Part shown: piece after piece, positions 38,279-48,500 of the stretch | Layout of the letters: each line of letters opens with the position of its first letter | Numbering within the stretch: position 1 is the first letter of the stretch | From: Prevotella sp. S7-1-8 | GTDB lineage: Bacteria; Bacteroidota; Bacteroidia; Bacteroidales; Bacteroidaceae | Direction of reading: 5' to 3' | Length of the DNA: 64,000 nucleotides | NCBI RefSeq assembly: GCF_000758925.1 | Contig: NZ_JRNC01000038.1 | Coordinates: 1 to 64,000, forward strand | Made by a program: the position numbers and the translations under genes | Notes under the pieces: generated by a model | The model's input: the letters and a program-made list of their open reading frames with translations, nothing else | The model's database searches: none | Told to the model about the DNA's origin: nothing

Positions 38279-38319
38279 CAAAAAAGCTCCCTGTACAGGT
38301 TCACACCCATACAGGGAGC
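38279..38319 (-). terminator. intrinsic terminator between SusD 3 and the heparinase-like lyase
   Basis: Reading the minus strand, GCTCCCTGTA pairs with TACAGGGAGC (plus-strand arms 38286-38295 and 38310-38319) around a 14-base loop and is followed by TTTTTTG. It lies 36 bases after the SusD stop and 23 bases before the lyase ATG, so it can reduce or end transcription between the two. Confidence 0.8.
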
Positions 38320-38355
38320 GTGATCATTATTTATATTGAATACACTGATTGAAGG

Positions 38356-40068
38356 TTATGACCAACCTGGATTTTGCTCCAATTTGTCATTCTTCTCGAT
38401 CTCGTCGGCCGGTATAGGCCAAAGATAATCGCGCGAAGTCACTACGCGCTCGTAGCGGAACTTACCTGTAATGTCATTCTCTTTCTTTCCATTGAGAGTC
38501 TCAAGCAGATGCCAGCGTTTCATGTCACTAAAGCTGAGTCCCTCTCCAGCCAACTCAACGGCGCGCTCATGGCGTATGCGAGCGAATACCTCCTCTTTGG
38601 TATTGGCCTTCAACCAAGCGGGGCCACTGTTGATACCAGGCATGTTAACCGACTTGCGGGCACGCACTTGGTTAATCAGTTTGACCGCCTCGGCTTGGTT
38701 TCCAAGCTCATTTTCACACTCGGCCAACATCAACAACACATCAGCATAACGTATCAGCGGAAAGTTGATTGGCGTGTGCGCGCGGTTGTTGAGAGCCCCA
38801 TCCATGTTGCCCTCCGGCACGAATTTGCGCCACAGGTAGGTCTCGTAGCCACCATTTACACGGATGTAACCCTTGCCATCGTTAATTCCCCCAGCTATCA
38901 CATACTCACAAGGGGCGAGTTGGTTTTTAAACCATCCCATATAATTCGAATATGGCAGGATGACGCTCGCGGCCATGCGCGGGTCGCGCTGATCGTACAT
39001 TTGGAGCAATTTTTTCTTTCCGTCAGGATACTTGACCACCTTGCCCGTTTTCTTATCCAATTTTGCGCGGAACGTGTTCTCTTTCACTTTCTTGTCCTTG
39101 GAGATGCCGGGGAACCAATCGTTCCAATTGAAAGGTTTTCCATCCTTGCACTCATATTGGTCCACAAAGGTAGTGGCCACCATCACATTGTTCCAGCAAC
39201 TGCCAAACGTCGCTCGAGATCCCATATAGAAGCACATGGGCATACCCTTGTCGGTGCCCACGCCTCCCATGTTCTGGATGGCGAAAATCATCTCCGAGCT
39301 CTCGTCGCCTCCGGGTTTAAAAAGCTCCGCGTAATTATCGTAAAGCGCGAATTTACCGCTGTTTACCACAGTCTTGAAACAGTCGGCCGCCTCTTTATAC
39401 TGCTTGTTGTAGAGATAAACCTTGCCCATGAGGGCGATGGCCGCATATTTGGTGGCGCGACCTTCGTCCGCTTTCCCCCACGCCTCGGGAAGCACGCGCT
39501 CCGCCTCGGCGAGATCTTTAAGCACAAATTCTCTCACCTTCTCAGCCGAGCTGCGAGGCTCTTTCATATCCGCATAGCTATCGGCCACGACGACAGACTC
39601 GTCGTAGATTGGCACGCCGCCGAAGAAATCCATCAACGTAAAATAGTACAAGGCGCGCATAAACTTGGCCTCGCCCTTGTATTGGGCCTTCAAATCGTCG
39701 GTCATCTCACACTTGTCCACATTCTGGAGCACGTCGTTGGCGCGCGCTATACCCTCATAAAGATGCTGCCATTTTGCCAAGACCTTACCCGCTTTGACAT
39801 CGTACCTGCCACGCTGGAACACTTGATAAGACGCATTGTCATAACCCATGGCAATGCCTCCCAGAGCGTCCATCGCGAATTGCAGGCCAAAAACATCTTC
39901 GTGTTTCATCTTGCTGTACACGGCCATCATCGCGGCTTTGGCGTGATCCTCGTTCTTGTAGAACTTGCCGGAACTGAGTTGGTCTGCCGGAACGCGATCA
40001 AGGTCATAGCAACCTGAAAGCGACAATGTCATGGCAGCCAACGCTATTGTTATATATTTCTTTTTCAT
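38356..40068 (-). CDS. SusD/RagB lipoprotein (glycosaminoglycan locus 2)
   Basis: Glycan-binding partner of the adjacent SusC. Lipobox SLSGC, mature Cys20, then YDLDRVPADQLSSGKFYKNE. The central helices include KFMRALYYFTLMDFFGGVPIY, and the C-terminal region has LIRYADVLLMLAECENELGN and ERAVELAGEGLSFSDMKRW. It ends NDKLEQNPGWS. It is 570 residues long. It starts 15 bases after the SusC stop, and a terminator hairpin follows before the lyase gene. Confidence 0.96.
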   Translation of the reverse strand: MKKKYITIALAAMTLSLSGCYDLDRVPADQLSSGKFYKNEDHAKAAMMAVYSKMKHEDVFGLQFAMDALGGIAMGYDNASYQVFQRGRYDVKAGKVLAKWQHLYEGIARANDVLQNVDKCEMTDDLKAQYKGEAKFMRALYYFTLMDFFGGVPIYDESVVVADSYADMKEPRSSAEKVREFVLKDLAEAERVLPEAWGKADEGRATKYAAIALMGKVYLYNKQYKEAADCFKTVVNSGKFALYDNYAELFKPGGDESSEMIFAIQNMGGVGTDKGMPMCFYMGSRATFGSCWNNVMVATTFVDQYECKDGKPFNWNDWFPGISKDKKVKENTFRAKLDKKTGKVVKYPDGKKKLLQMYDQRDPRMAASVILPYSNYMGWFKNQLAPCEYVIAGGINDGKGYIRVNGGYETYLWRKFVPEGNMDGALNNRAHTPINFPLIRYADVLLMLAECENELGNQAEAVKLINQVRARKSVNMPGINSGPAWLKANTKEEVFARIRHERAVELAGEGLSFSDMKRWHLLETLNGKKENDITGKFRYERVVTSRDYLWPIPADEIEKNDKLEQNPGWS

Positions 40069-40083
40069 TGTGATTGCGTTTTA

Positions 40084-43000
40084 TTAGAATGATACGTTAA
40101 GACCAAATACAGCTTGCTTCATCGATGGGTAAGCCATACCACTAACCTCCGGGTCGAAGCCTTTATACTTGGTGAAGGTAAAGAAGTTTTCCAAGCTGCC
40201 ATATACGCGGACACGTCCCAATCCCAATTTGCCGACAAGAGCTTTGGGCAACGAATAGCCCAATTGAATGTTACGAATCTTGACGAAACTCAAGTCTTGC
40301 AAAAAGAAATCACTAAAGCCAAGGTTTCTCCTGTCTCCATACTCGAGCAGGCGCGGATATGTGGCATCTGTGCGGCCTTCATACCAACGGCCCTCCACAA
40401 CTTCCTTGTTGAGTTGGTATCCGCGTCGAACGGATGGGGTGTTGTACGCGTCAGTTCTCCAGAACATTTTTCCTCCAAAAGCTCCCTGCGTCAACACGGC
40501 CAAGTCGAAGCCCCTCCATCCAGCGTTAAGATTAAGCCCAAGCATCACCTTATGGTTGGGACCGTCGCTCACTATCTCCTTGTCCGTGTTGTCAATGATA
40601 CCATCATTGTTCACATCCTTATAGAACAGGTCACCCTTTTCTGGCTTGCCGAAAGCGGCAAAAGGATTTACTTTCTTTCCGTCAGAGCCAATCGGCGCAT
40701 TGTCAATCATCCGCTGAACAAGCTTCATGTCCTCATCGGTTTGCAAAATTCTGTCCACTCGCAGCAAATATTGTGAGTTGATACTGTGTCCTTCCCATAT
40801 CAGGTTGGCGCCACTGATGGCCATGCCACCTTTGTCAGTACCCTTGAACTTATTCACCTTGTTAGTGACATAGGTCAAATTGGCCGTCGCCCCATAAGTG
40901 AAATCTTGCGTTTTGTCTTGCCATCCCAACGTAAACTCAAAACCATTGTTGGTCACGATGGCGCTGTTGGATTTAGGCAACGATGTAGTTCCATGCACGC
41001 CGGGCGCCGGAAGGTTAATCAATATGTCGGTAGTACGCTTGTTAAAGTAGTCGATCGTGCCTGTCAAGCGGTTATTAAAAAATCCAAAGTCTAAACCAGC
41101 GTCAAACACATTGGTACTCTCCCATGTCAAAAGCGGATTAGCCAAAGCTGCTTTTGCCAAACCTGTCACCATGCTATTGCCCAAAACGTAATTGTACTCG
41201 TTCTTGTTGGTGGTGTACAGCGATTGAGAATCATAGTTTCCGACAGCGTTGTTACCCAGCGCGCCATAAGACACTCTCACTTTCAAATTGCTCAATTGAT
41301 TATTGAAAGCTCCTTCCATGAACCTCTCTTGGTCAATGCGCCATGCGGCAGAAGCTGATGGGAAATATCCCCAACGCTTGTTTGATTGGAACCTTGACGA
41401 GCCATCGGCGCGCAGGTTAAACTCAAAAAGATACTTCTCTTGCCAGTTTAAATTCAAACGGGTGAAGAAAGAACGCATAGCCCATTCTGTTCTCGAGCCA
41501 CCAGCGTTAGCCTGTCCCGTGGTACCATCCAAGGCGTCCATGCTAAGGTCTATCATGTCCTGCTTGCTCGCGCTGAAACTCTTAAAACGGTAAAGCTCCT
41601 GACTCGCGCCCACCATAAAGTTCATCGCGAGGCTCTTCTTGAAGAACTTGTTGTCGTAACGCAGCACCGCGTCATTGAAATAACGCTCCGTCTTGCCATT
41701 GTAATTTTGATAAGTAGTTCGTCTCTTGTTAGTAAAAGTAGGCATCTCCGTCAAGAAGTTCCATCCCTCGAGGAACACTGGCTTGCGAGAAGTAAAGTGA
41801 TCGAGGAACTCATACGAGTAGCTCAATGCCAAGGAAAGCCCTCGCGCTGGCTTGATGGTAGCCGTGAAACGGGGGTGAAAATTATTCTTGCGATTGTCCC
41901 CTTTCCATGAGTAAGCTCGAATCAACGGATTGTTATTAGACGATTGAGAGGCGTCCTGCGTGTTGTTCACGGCGCCAAACCGACCGTCAGGGGCCTTGAA
42001 AACCATACCCGGCGTGGTGGCCGCGGTATAGGTAAACACGTTGCCAATCTCGTTCACGCCCGGTTGCATGTCAGACACATACCCGCTGATTTGCATGCCC
42101 ACGCTCAGCCATTTCGTCACGTCCGCGTCCACGCTGAGCCGTCCGTTGCACTTGCTGAAACCAGCGTTGGCCATCACGCCGGGATTGTTCAGGTAGCCGA
42201 ACGAGCCATAGAACCGGACCTTGTCCGAACCGCCCGACACCGAAACCACATGGTTTGTTGCCACGGCTGGCTTGAATGTCTCGTCTATCCAGTTGGTGTT
42301 GGGATATTTCAGTGGGTTCTTGCCTCCATCGTCTCTCCACTCCTTGATTACGTCCTCGGTAAAAGGGGCCGCCTTCTTGCTGTTAACGTAGCCCTCGTTA
42401 ATCAATTCCATGTAAGTGGCATAATCAGACACCGGCGTCAAAGTCTTGCGAATGGACTCAAACGACACATAGCCGTTGTAATCCACTTTCACCTTGCCGG
42501 CCTTGCCCTTCTTGGTGGTGATAAGGATAACGCCGTTAGCGGCGCGCGAACCATAGATTGCGGCCGAGGCGGCATCTTTCAATATAGACACCGACTCGAT
42601 GTCCTGTGGGTTCACCGTGTTGATACCAGCCTCGGCGCCATCAATAATCACCAATGGGGCTGAAGAGTTCAACGTGCCCTGGCCGCGAACCAAGATGGAC
42701 GCGTTGTCGTTGCCAGGCTGGTTGTTGTTTGAGCGTACGGACACACCGGCCGCCATGCCCGCCAAGGCTTGCGATACATTGGTGATGGGACGGCTTTCGG
42801 CCAATTCGGCCACGTTTACAGCCGATACCGAGCCTGTCATGTTTACTTTTTTCTGGGTACCGTAACCCACCACGACAACCTCGTTGAGCGATTTGTCATC
42901 CTCTTTCAGGGTCACCCTGATGTTGCGTCGCGAGCCTACCTTGATCTCCTGCGTCACATATCCCACACTCGAAATGACCAACTTGGCGTTTGGTGAAGAT

Positions 43001-43263
43001 ACCTTGATGGTGAAATGCCCATCAATATCTGTCACCGTTCCATTCGTAGTGCCTTTCTCCATGACGGTCGCGCCAATCATGGGTTCCAAGGCGTCAGAGA
43101 CGGTCCCGCTCACGGTTATCGCGTCTTGAGCCACTTTCCCGGCAGGGACGAGAGCGTTAATGTTACTGGCACAAACACCCGCCACGGGCGCTAAAAATGT
43201 CAGAGACATTGCCGTACACAGGAACACCCTCCTCAAATGCACATTACTTTTAGAAGTTTCCAT
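40084..43263 (-). CDS. SusC/RagA TonB-dependent transporter (glycosaminoglycan locus 2)
   Basis: Outer-membrane transporter of 1059 residues. An N-terminal signal region (about 1-33) precedes the carboxypeptidase-regulatory-like domain (about 48-130, ITVSGTVSDALEPMIGATV). The plug follows with APLVIIDGAEAGINTVNPQD and SILKDAASAAIYGSRAANG, then a barrel ending FGLNVSF. NEVVVVGYGTQKKVNMTGS is the usual TonB-box/plug entry. SusD lies 15 bases downstream and the sulfatase 61 bases upstream, so all three are probably one transcript. The substrate is inferred from neighbours to be sulfated glycosaminoglycan fragments. Confidence 0.96.
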   Translation of the reverse strand: METSKSNVHLRRVFLCTAMSLTFLAPVAGVCASNINALVPAGKVAQDAITVSGTVSDALEPMIGATVMEKGTTNGTVTDIDGHFTIKVSSPNAKLVISSVGYVTQEIKVGSRRNIRVTLKEDDKSLNEVVVVGYGTQKKVNMTGSVSAVNVAELAESRPITNVSQALAGMAAGVSVRSNNNQPGNDNASILVRGQGTLNSSAPLVIIDGAEAGINTVNPQDIESVSILKDAASAAIYGSRAANGVILITTKKGKAGKVKVDYNGYVSFESIRKTLTPVSDYATYMELINEGYVNSKKAAPFTEDVIKEWRDDGGKNPLKYPNTNWIDETFKPAVATNHVVSVSGGSDKVRFYGSFGYLNNPGVMANAGFSKCNGRLSVDADVTKWLSVGMQISGYVSDMQPGVNEIGNVFTYTAATTPGMVFKAPDGRFGAVNNTQDASQSSNNNPLIRAYSWKGDNRKNNFHPRFTATIKPARGLSLALSYSYEFLDHFTSRKPVFLEGWNFLTEMPTFTNKRRTTYQNYNGKTERYFNDAVLRYDNKFFKKSLAMNFMVGASQELYRFKSFSASKQDMIDLSMDALDGTTGQANAGGSRTEWAMRSFFTRLNLNWQEKYLFEFNLRADGSSRFQSNKRWGYFPSASAAWRIDQERFMEGAFNNQLSNLKVRVSYGALGNNAVGNYDSQSLYTTNKNEYNYVLGNSMVTGLAKAALANPLLTWESTNVFDAGLDFGFFNNRLTGTIDYFNKRTTDILINLPAPGVHGTTSLPKSNSAIVTNNGFEFTLGWQDKTQDFTYGATANLTYVTNKVNKFKGTDKGGMAISGANLIWEGHSINSQYLLRVDRILQTDEDMKLVQRMIDNAPIGSDGKKVNPFAAFGKPEKGDLFYKDVNNDGIIDNTDKEIVSDGPNHKVMLGLNLNAGWRGFDLAVLTQGAFGGKMFWRTDAYNTPSVRRGYQLNKEVVEGRWYEGRTDATYPRLLEYGDRRNLGFSDFFLQDLSFVKIRNIQLGYSLPKALVGKLGLGRVRVYGSLENFFTFTKYKGFDPEVSGMAYPSMKQAVFGLNVSF

Positions 43264-43324
43264 GCTGTTAATTTTTAGGTTTGTTATAGATTAATGATTA
43301 CATCGTTAACGTCTCTCGCGCGCG

Positions 43325-44899
43325 TCAATATTTTATCAATTGGGGCAAGACACGTCTTTGATACCAAGGGTCGTCTATTTTTCTCAGCAGCTTTCCCAAT
43401 TGCGCGCATAGTTTTTTGACTGTTTTGGGGTGTTTCTCCATGGCGAGGTTGTGCATTTGGTATGGATCGTTCTTGTCGTCAAAAAATCTTACCTCTTGCA
43501 ACTGGTTTTTCCTGTTTACATAAAAAGCCAGCGTATAGTCGGCAGTCTTGATGCCACGGGCCTTGGCGAAATAGTTAATCACCTTGCCCTCGGCGTTTTT
43601 GTCACCATCCACGTTTTGTATGTATAGCGCGCCCTCCGGTCTTTTTATCTTGGCATTCTTGTCAAAAAACAGCCGCGAATAGTCGGTTCCTTGCACCTCG
43701 GCAGGTATGTTGCCTTTCAGTCCGGCCATACCAAGCAGCGTAGGCATGATATCTGGCGACGACAATAACAAGTTGTCCACGCGAGGGGTCAACTTTCCGG
43801 GATAACGCACGATAAACGGCACGTTCATCGCCTCGGCGTAAGGCGAGTTTTTCGGGTCGTCAGTGTTCTGGCTACACATGGTCTCTCCATGGTCGGACGA
43901 GAACACCACGATAGTGTTTCGCTCCAAGCCGGCGTCCTTGATGGCTTGCAAAATCATGCCGAACGCACGGTCCACGCCCGTGACCGAAGCGAAATAATAA
44001 CGTACGCTCCCTGCTTTTTCCATTTTGGCGTTGGCATTGGGACGCACCAACAATTGGTCTATGGGCTTGTCTTTATAGAGCGCATAGTCTTCTGGCATGC
44101 AGTCGTCCAGAGACCTGTAGGGACTGTGTGGCGGATTCATGCCCACCATTATAAAGAAAGGCTTGCTCGAATCGCGCACGTTGCCCTCGTTCTTGATATA
44201 AGACGCCGCTTTTTTTGCCTCATGTATGGGCGACCACTCTTTAGGCTCGTGCTTCTTACCGTCGGTGTCCCAATAGTGTGGGTTCTTGTGCACGTCAAAG
44301 GTTCCGTAAGAATACCAGTAGTTGAAGCCGTGGCGTTGGCTTGCCGGTGTATAGGCGTCCCATGCCGGCACGCGGTCTTCCACGTATTGTCCAGGGCGGT
44401 CGGGGTCGTTGCGAAGCGGGGTCTGGGCGTGCAGCTTGCCGATATACGCGCAGTCGTAGCCAGCCTCGCTCAGCACGTCACTCAAGCACTTGGCGTCATC
44501 GCGCAGACTGCTGAACGGCCTGCTCGAATTACAGTTCAGCGGCACTCCACTCTTGTTGGGGTACATACCCGTCATCAAGGAGCCACGGTGCGGGCTACTC
44601 AGTGGGCAGTTGCTCATGGCTGAGCTTAGCACCACTGATTCGCCTGCGAACCTATCTATATTGGGCGTATGGACCGGATCGCCCACTGTACGTAGTTTGT
44701 TCATATATTCTGGCCGGCCCCAGAATCCCATGGCAAAGTTGCGAAACTGATCAGGAAAAACGTAAACCACATTTGGCAGCCTCTGGTTTTGGGAGGCAAC
44801 AGATTGAGCCAGGCCCATCTGTGGCACCATAGCCATGCTTCCTGCCAATATGCCGAACGTCTTTTTCAGTTCAACACCTTTGTTAGTCATTATTTTCAT
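43325..44899 (-). CDS. Ser-type sulfatase, family S1, secreted
   Basis: Hydrolyses sulfate esters, here most likely on glycosaminoglycan sugars. It has 524 residues with an N-terminal signal peptide (about 1-32). The modification motif reads SSPHRGSLMTG, with Ser101 in the place of the residue converted to formylglycine, so it depends on a radical-SAM maturase such as that at 10026-11255. Metal and active-site blocks include NVVYVFPDQ, AYIGKLHA, GMNPPHSPY and FSSDHGETM. Position (2-O, 4-O, 6-O) and sugar cannot be read from the sequence. It is the first gene of the minus-strand locus and has its own promoter with TTGTACA boxes. Confidence 0.93.
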   Translation of the reverse strand: MKIMTNKGVELKKTFGILAGSMAMVPQMGLAQSVASQNQRLPNVVYVFPDQFRNFAMGFWGRPEYMNKLRTVGDPVHTPNIDRFAGESVVLSSAMSNCPLSSPHRGSLMTGMYPNKSGVPLNCNSSRPFSSLRDDAKCLSDVLSEAGYDCAYIGKLHAQTPLRNDPDRPGQYVEDRVPAWDAYTPASQRHGFNYWYSYGTFDVHKNPHYWDTDGKKHEPKEWSPIHEAKKAASYIKNEGNVRDSSKPFFIMVGMNPPHSPYRSLDDCMPEDYALYKDKPIDQLLVRPNANAKMEKAGSVRYYFASVTGVDRAFGMILQAIKDAGLERNTIVVFSSDHGETMCSQNTDDPKNSPYAEAMNVPFIVRYPGKLTPRVDNLLLSSPDIMPTLLGMAGLKGNIPAEVQGTDYSRLFFDKNAKIKRPEGALYIQNVDGDKNAEGKVINYFAKARGIKTADYTLAFYVNRKNQLQEVRFFDDKNDPYQMHNLAMEKHPKTVKKLCAQLGKLLRKIDDPWYQRRVLPQLIKY

Positions 44900-44941
44900 A
44901 CTTAATTATAGATTGTTTAAAGTTCTCTGATTGTTCCGTCG

Positions 44942-44949
44942 CAAAGTTA
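44942..44949 (-). promoter_or_regulatory. -7 box for glycosaminoglycan locus 2
   Basis: On the minus strand TAACTTTG fits TAnnTTTG, giving a start near 44935 and a 36-base leader to the sulfatase ATG. No matching -33 box, consistent with activator control. Confidence 0.6.
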
Positions 44950-44980
44950 CGAAACGCCACCCATGGGCAGGTGCCACCAT

Positions 44981-45003
44981 TGTACAAAGTATGTACAAAA
45001 TAA
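44981..45003 (-). promoter_or_regulatory. paired TTGTACA boxes upstream of the sulfatase
   Basis: Read on the minus strand, ATTATTTTGTACA and then TTTGTACAA have GTAC centres 11 bases apart, one helical turn, about 45-65 bases upstream of the predicted start. The 13-mer ATTATTTTGTACA is identical to part of the site upstream of SusC 1. Probable binding site of a shared regulator, most simply the HTCS encoded next door. Confidence 0.55.
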
Positions 45004-45181
45004 TCTAATCTCGCTTTTTAACAAGCCTTCGGGCTTTCCATCCATCCTGTCTCACACGGCGTTAGCCTGATACGGCACAGGCGATGACGTATAAACATTT
45101 TACGCAATTCGCAGGAGGCGTCCAACCGGCCAACAGCCAAACGCGCGCGACAGCATAGTTGGAAGCGCGCCAAGGCAAATG

Positions 45182-45560
45182 CTTTTTGTCAATTTTAAAT
45201 CACAAAAAAAGCGTTCCGGATACCATCCGTTCCACATAAAAAAATATAAATTTTACACGTGAAAACAGCTTCGCCACCGGCTCTCTCCCATAGGCTCAAG
45301 CCCGTCGCTACCCATTGGCGACGCCTTTCGCACCCAATCGCGACGCGTTTAGGCCTCGCACGCAATACGATCAAGGCGCAATCGGGCCGCCATGAATATC
45401 CAATCGCGACACAAAAGACATGAATTTTTGAAAGGAACACCCAACAAAAAGCATAACTTGCCATACCACAGCGAAATACGAGACACGCCCATTTTTCGCG
45501 TATTTGCGAGCGAGCGCGCCATCGTCTGGAAACAAGCGAAAAACAAAAGTCCTTTTGTCT
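45182..45560 (+). repeat. ~380-bp intergenic repeat, copy C
   Basis: Starts CTTTTTGTCAATTTTAAATC with ACAAAAAAAGCG following, the same start as copy A, and ends near AAGTCCTTTTGTC. The middle has CCCAATCGCGACGCGTTTAG and CAATCGCGACAC units, GCATAACTT as in copy B, and CATTTTTCGCGTATTTGCGA (45490-45509) as in A and B; the right arm of the hairpin is degenerate. It fills the gap between the sulfatase promoter and the HTCS stop codon. Confidence 0.7.
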
Positions 45561-45594
45561 TATATTTTCAAGCCATCAATCCATCCAAGCGTTG

Positions 45595-48500
45595 TCACGC
45601 GCCCTTGCTCCTGAACTCCTTGGGGGTCATGCCATATTTGGCCTTGAAGCAATGGGAAAAATAACGTGGCGAACTGAACCCTAACCGATAGGCTATGTCA
45701 GATATTTGCAAATCAGGCTTGTCGTTCAGCCAAATGGCGGAGGCACGCAACCGACAGTTCTGCATATAATCGTTTGGCGTCATGCCCGTAAGCTCCTTGA
45801 ACTTGTTGAAAAAACTGCTCCTGCCCATCACCATAGCCTTGGCCATCATGTCCACGGAGAAGTCAGAGTTAGCCATGTTGGCCTCTATGTAGCTGTCACA
45901 TCGTTTGAGAAACTCGCGGTCCAACGGGGTGGTGGCCAACAATTCAGCTTCCCCCCTGTCTTCCTCCATAATTTTTTTGCGCAGCAATATGCGGGATCTT
46001 ACGAGGTTGTTGCACCGCACGATAAGCAACCGCGCGTCAAATGGCTTGGCCACATACTCGTCGGCATTGCACCTGAAGCCCTCAATGGTGCTCTCCGTGG
46101 AACCCATGGCCGTGAGCAGCACCACAGGTATATGGCACACCGTAATATCATCCTTGATGCGTCTGCACATATCCGTGCCACTCATGCGAGGCATCATCAC
46201 GTCGCTAACCACCAAGTCGGGCATTTCTTTCCGCGTCATTTCCAGGCCCTCCACCCCATCACGGGCTGTCAACACACGATAAGTCTTTCCGAATAGCTCG
46301 CGTAGGGTTATGAGCAAATCCTCGTTGTCTTCCACCAAAAGCACGGTGTACGACCTTCCATCCCCGGACGGAGGCAGCGGAATAAGCTCGTCAACAGTCT
46401 CGTCTTGCTCTGCCAAAACTTTTTCATTGTATGGTTTGAGAGAAACCGTCTCGCGATTGGCCTCCACTATCTCGTCATCAGAAAACATTTCCCTACCCTT
46501 GCGCAGCGTGACGATGAAGATGGAGCCATAGCCGGGCGAGCTCTCCACGTGCACCAGCCCATGGTGCAAATCCACGATCTCCTTTACCAGCGCCAAGCCT
46601 ATGCCCGTGCCCATGACATGGCCAACGCCATCCGGCCCCTCGCCAATCTGGTAGAAGCGGTCAAAGATTTTGTTCATATCCTTGCGCTGAATGCCCACGC
46701 CATTGTCCATGACTTTTAGGATCACGCTGTCTTGCTCGGCCGAGACCTGCACCTCCACCACGCCTTGCCGTTTGCTCACATACTTAAAAGCGTTGGACAA
46801 CAGGTTGTAAAGCACCTTCTCCATCTGCTTGGCGTCAAACCAGCATAGGATGGAAGGTTCCGTCGACGAGAAACGGTAGGTCACGTCGTTGGCCTGGGCA
46901 TACGCCACGAAACCCTGGTATACATTTCGCGCGAAGGCCACCATGTCGGTCTCGGCCACCTCCAAACGGGTGAAGCCCTGCTCCATCTTACGAAAGTCTA
47001 ACAGCTCATTGATCAGCTCCATCAGCTGGTTGGCGTGCTGGCTCAGGGCCGTGACCCTCTTGTGCAGCGTCGTTCCGGGCGTGGTCTCGGCGATGATGGC
47101 GTCGAGTTTGGCGATGAGTAGCGTGAGCGGCGTCCGGAACTCATGGGATATACTGGTAAAGAAACGCAGCTTGGCCTTGTTCAGTTCCTTTATGTTCTTT
47201 TTTTCTTTTTTCTCCATTTCCAAAGAGGTGCGAAGCAAAAGTTCCGCCCTTTTGAAACGGTACACATAGTAAACGCCTCCAAGGAAGAGCGCCATGTAGA
47301 CGAGGTAAGCCCACCATGTCTTGTACAAGGGCGGATGCACCACCACCCTCAACCTCAACTCGGGCGTTTCTCCCTGCCCCACACGCGGCTTCTCCCTGAT
47401 GACGAGGGTGTACGACCCCGGCACTATCTGCGTATAAGTGATACGGTGCGAAGTGGTCTGCACCCATCGGTCCTCGTAGCCCTCCATCATATATTCGTAC
47501 ACCGTGTTATGGTATGTGCCCACATAGTCGGTTTTGGCGAACACTACGGACAAGTCGTTCTGGCTATACTTGAGATCGACGCGTCTCGTGCGATAGGCCG
47601 CGACGCTGAGCACGCCGGTGTCATCGCCAGGCAAGACCTCCTTGTTCTTGACAAAAAGACGCGACACATACAGCTTGCAACCATTACGGGCATCCCTGAT
47701 TTTCTCGGTCCTGAACGACACGAGCCCATTGGTTCCACCCACGAACACGCTGCCGTCGCGACAAGTCACCATGCCACAACCACGGTGCATGCCCGTGAGC
47801 GGGAAGTCTGGCGAGAACTCGATGTTGCGCGCCAAACGTGTCGAGGGGTCAAAAATGCTGATGCCTCGGTCAGAGTTGATGAGCAAGTACTTGCCGGAAG
47901 GCACTACCTCATAGCAGAAATCACTAACGATTCCGCAATTTTGCACGTTCATGACAATGAACGAATCGGCCTTTGAATCATATTGCGCCATGCCTCCTCC
48001 ACGCGTCACCACGTAGACGCGTCGCCGGCTATCCTCGTTGATGTCCGTGACATAATAGGGGCTTAACCCCTTGGTTCCAGCCTTGTAAAAACGCCGGTCG
48101 CGCTCGTTGTTGAGTTTTATCCTGTACAGTCCAGCGTCGGCGGCAATCCATATATACCCTTTGTGGTCAATATGGAAGGAAGAGTTGCCATATTTTTTTC
48201 CCGAGGGGAAGAGCGGTTCTATGCGGTCTGTCACTACGTTGGCTTTCCAAATGCCCTGCGGAGTGGTGAAGACCAACATGTCACCGATGAGGCACATGCC
48301 AAAAATTTGGTCGCCAAAACGCGCCCGATAGTCGGGATGTATGTTCCAAATGTTATGGAAACGATTGGCGGCGATGTCATAATATGTCAATCCGCCGGTA
48401 TGCGTTCCTATATAGAGCTTGTTCCTTTTGGCGTCGTAGACTATGTTTTTAAGGTTGTTATGCACAATGTCGTTACCATTCCGCCCCTTCATGTAATGGG

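Noticed and set aside
38374..40017. 547-codon frame antisense to SusD 3
   Set aside because: The minus-strand SusD is unmistakable; the antisense frame reflects codon bias.
45349..45546. 65-codon minus-strand frame
   Set aside because: Shadow of repeat copy C.
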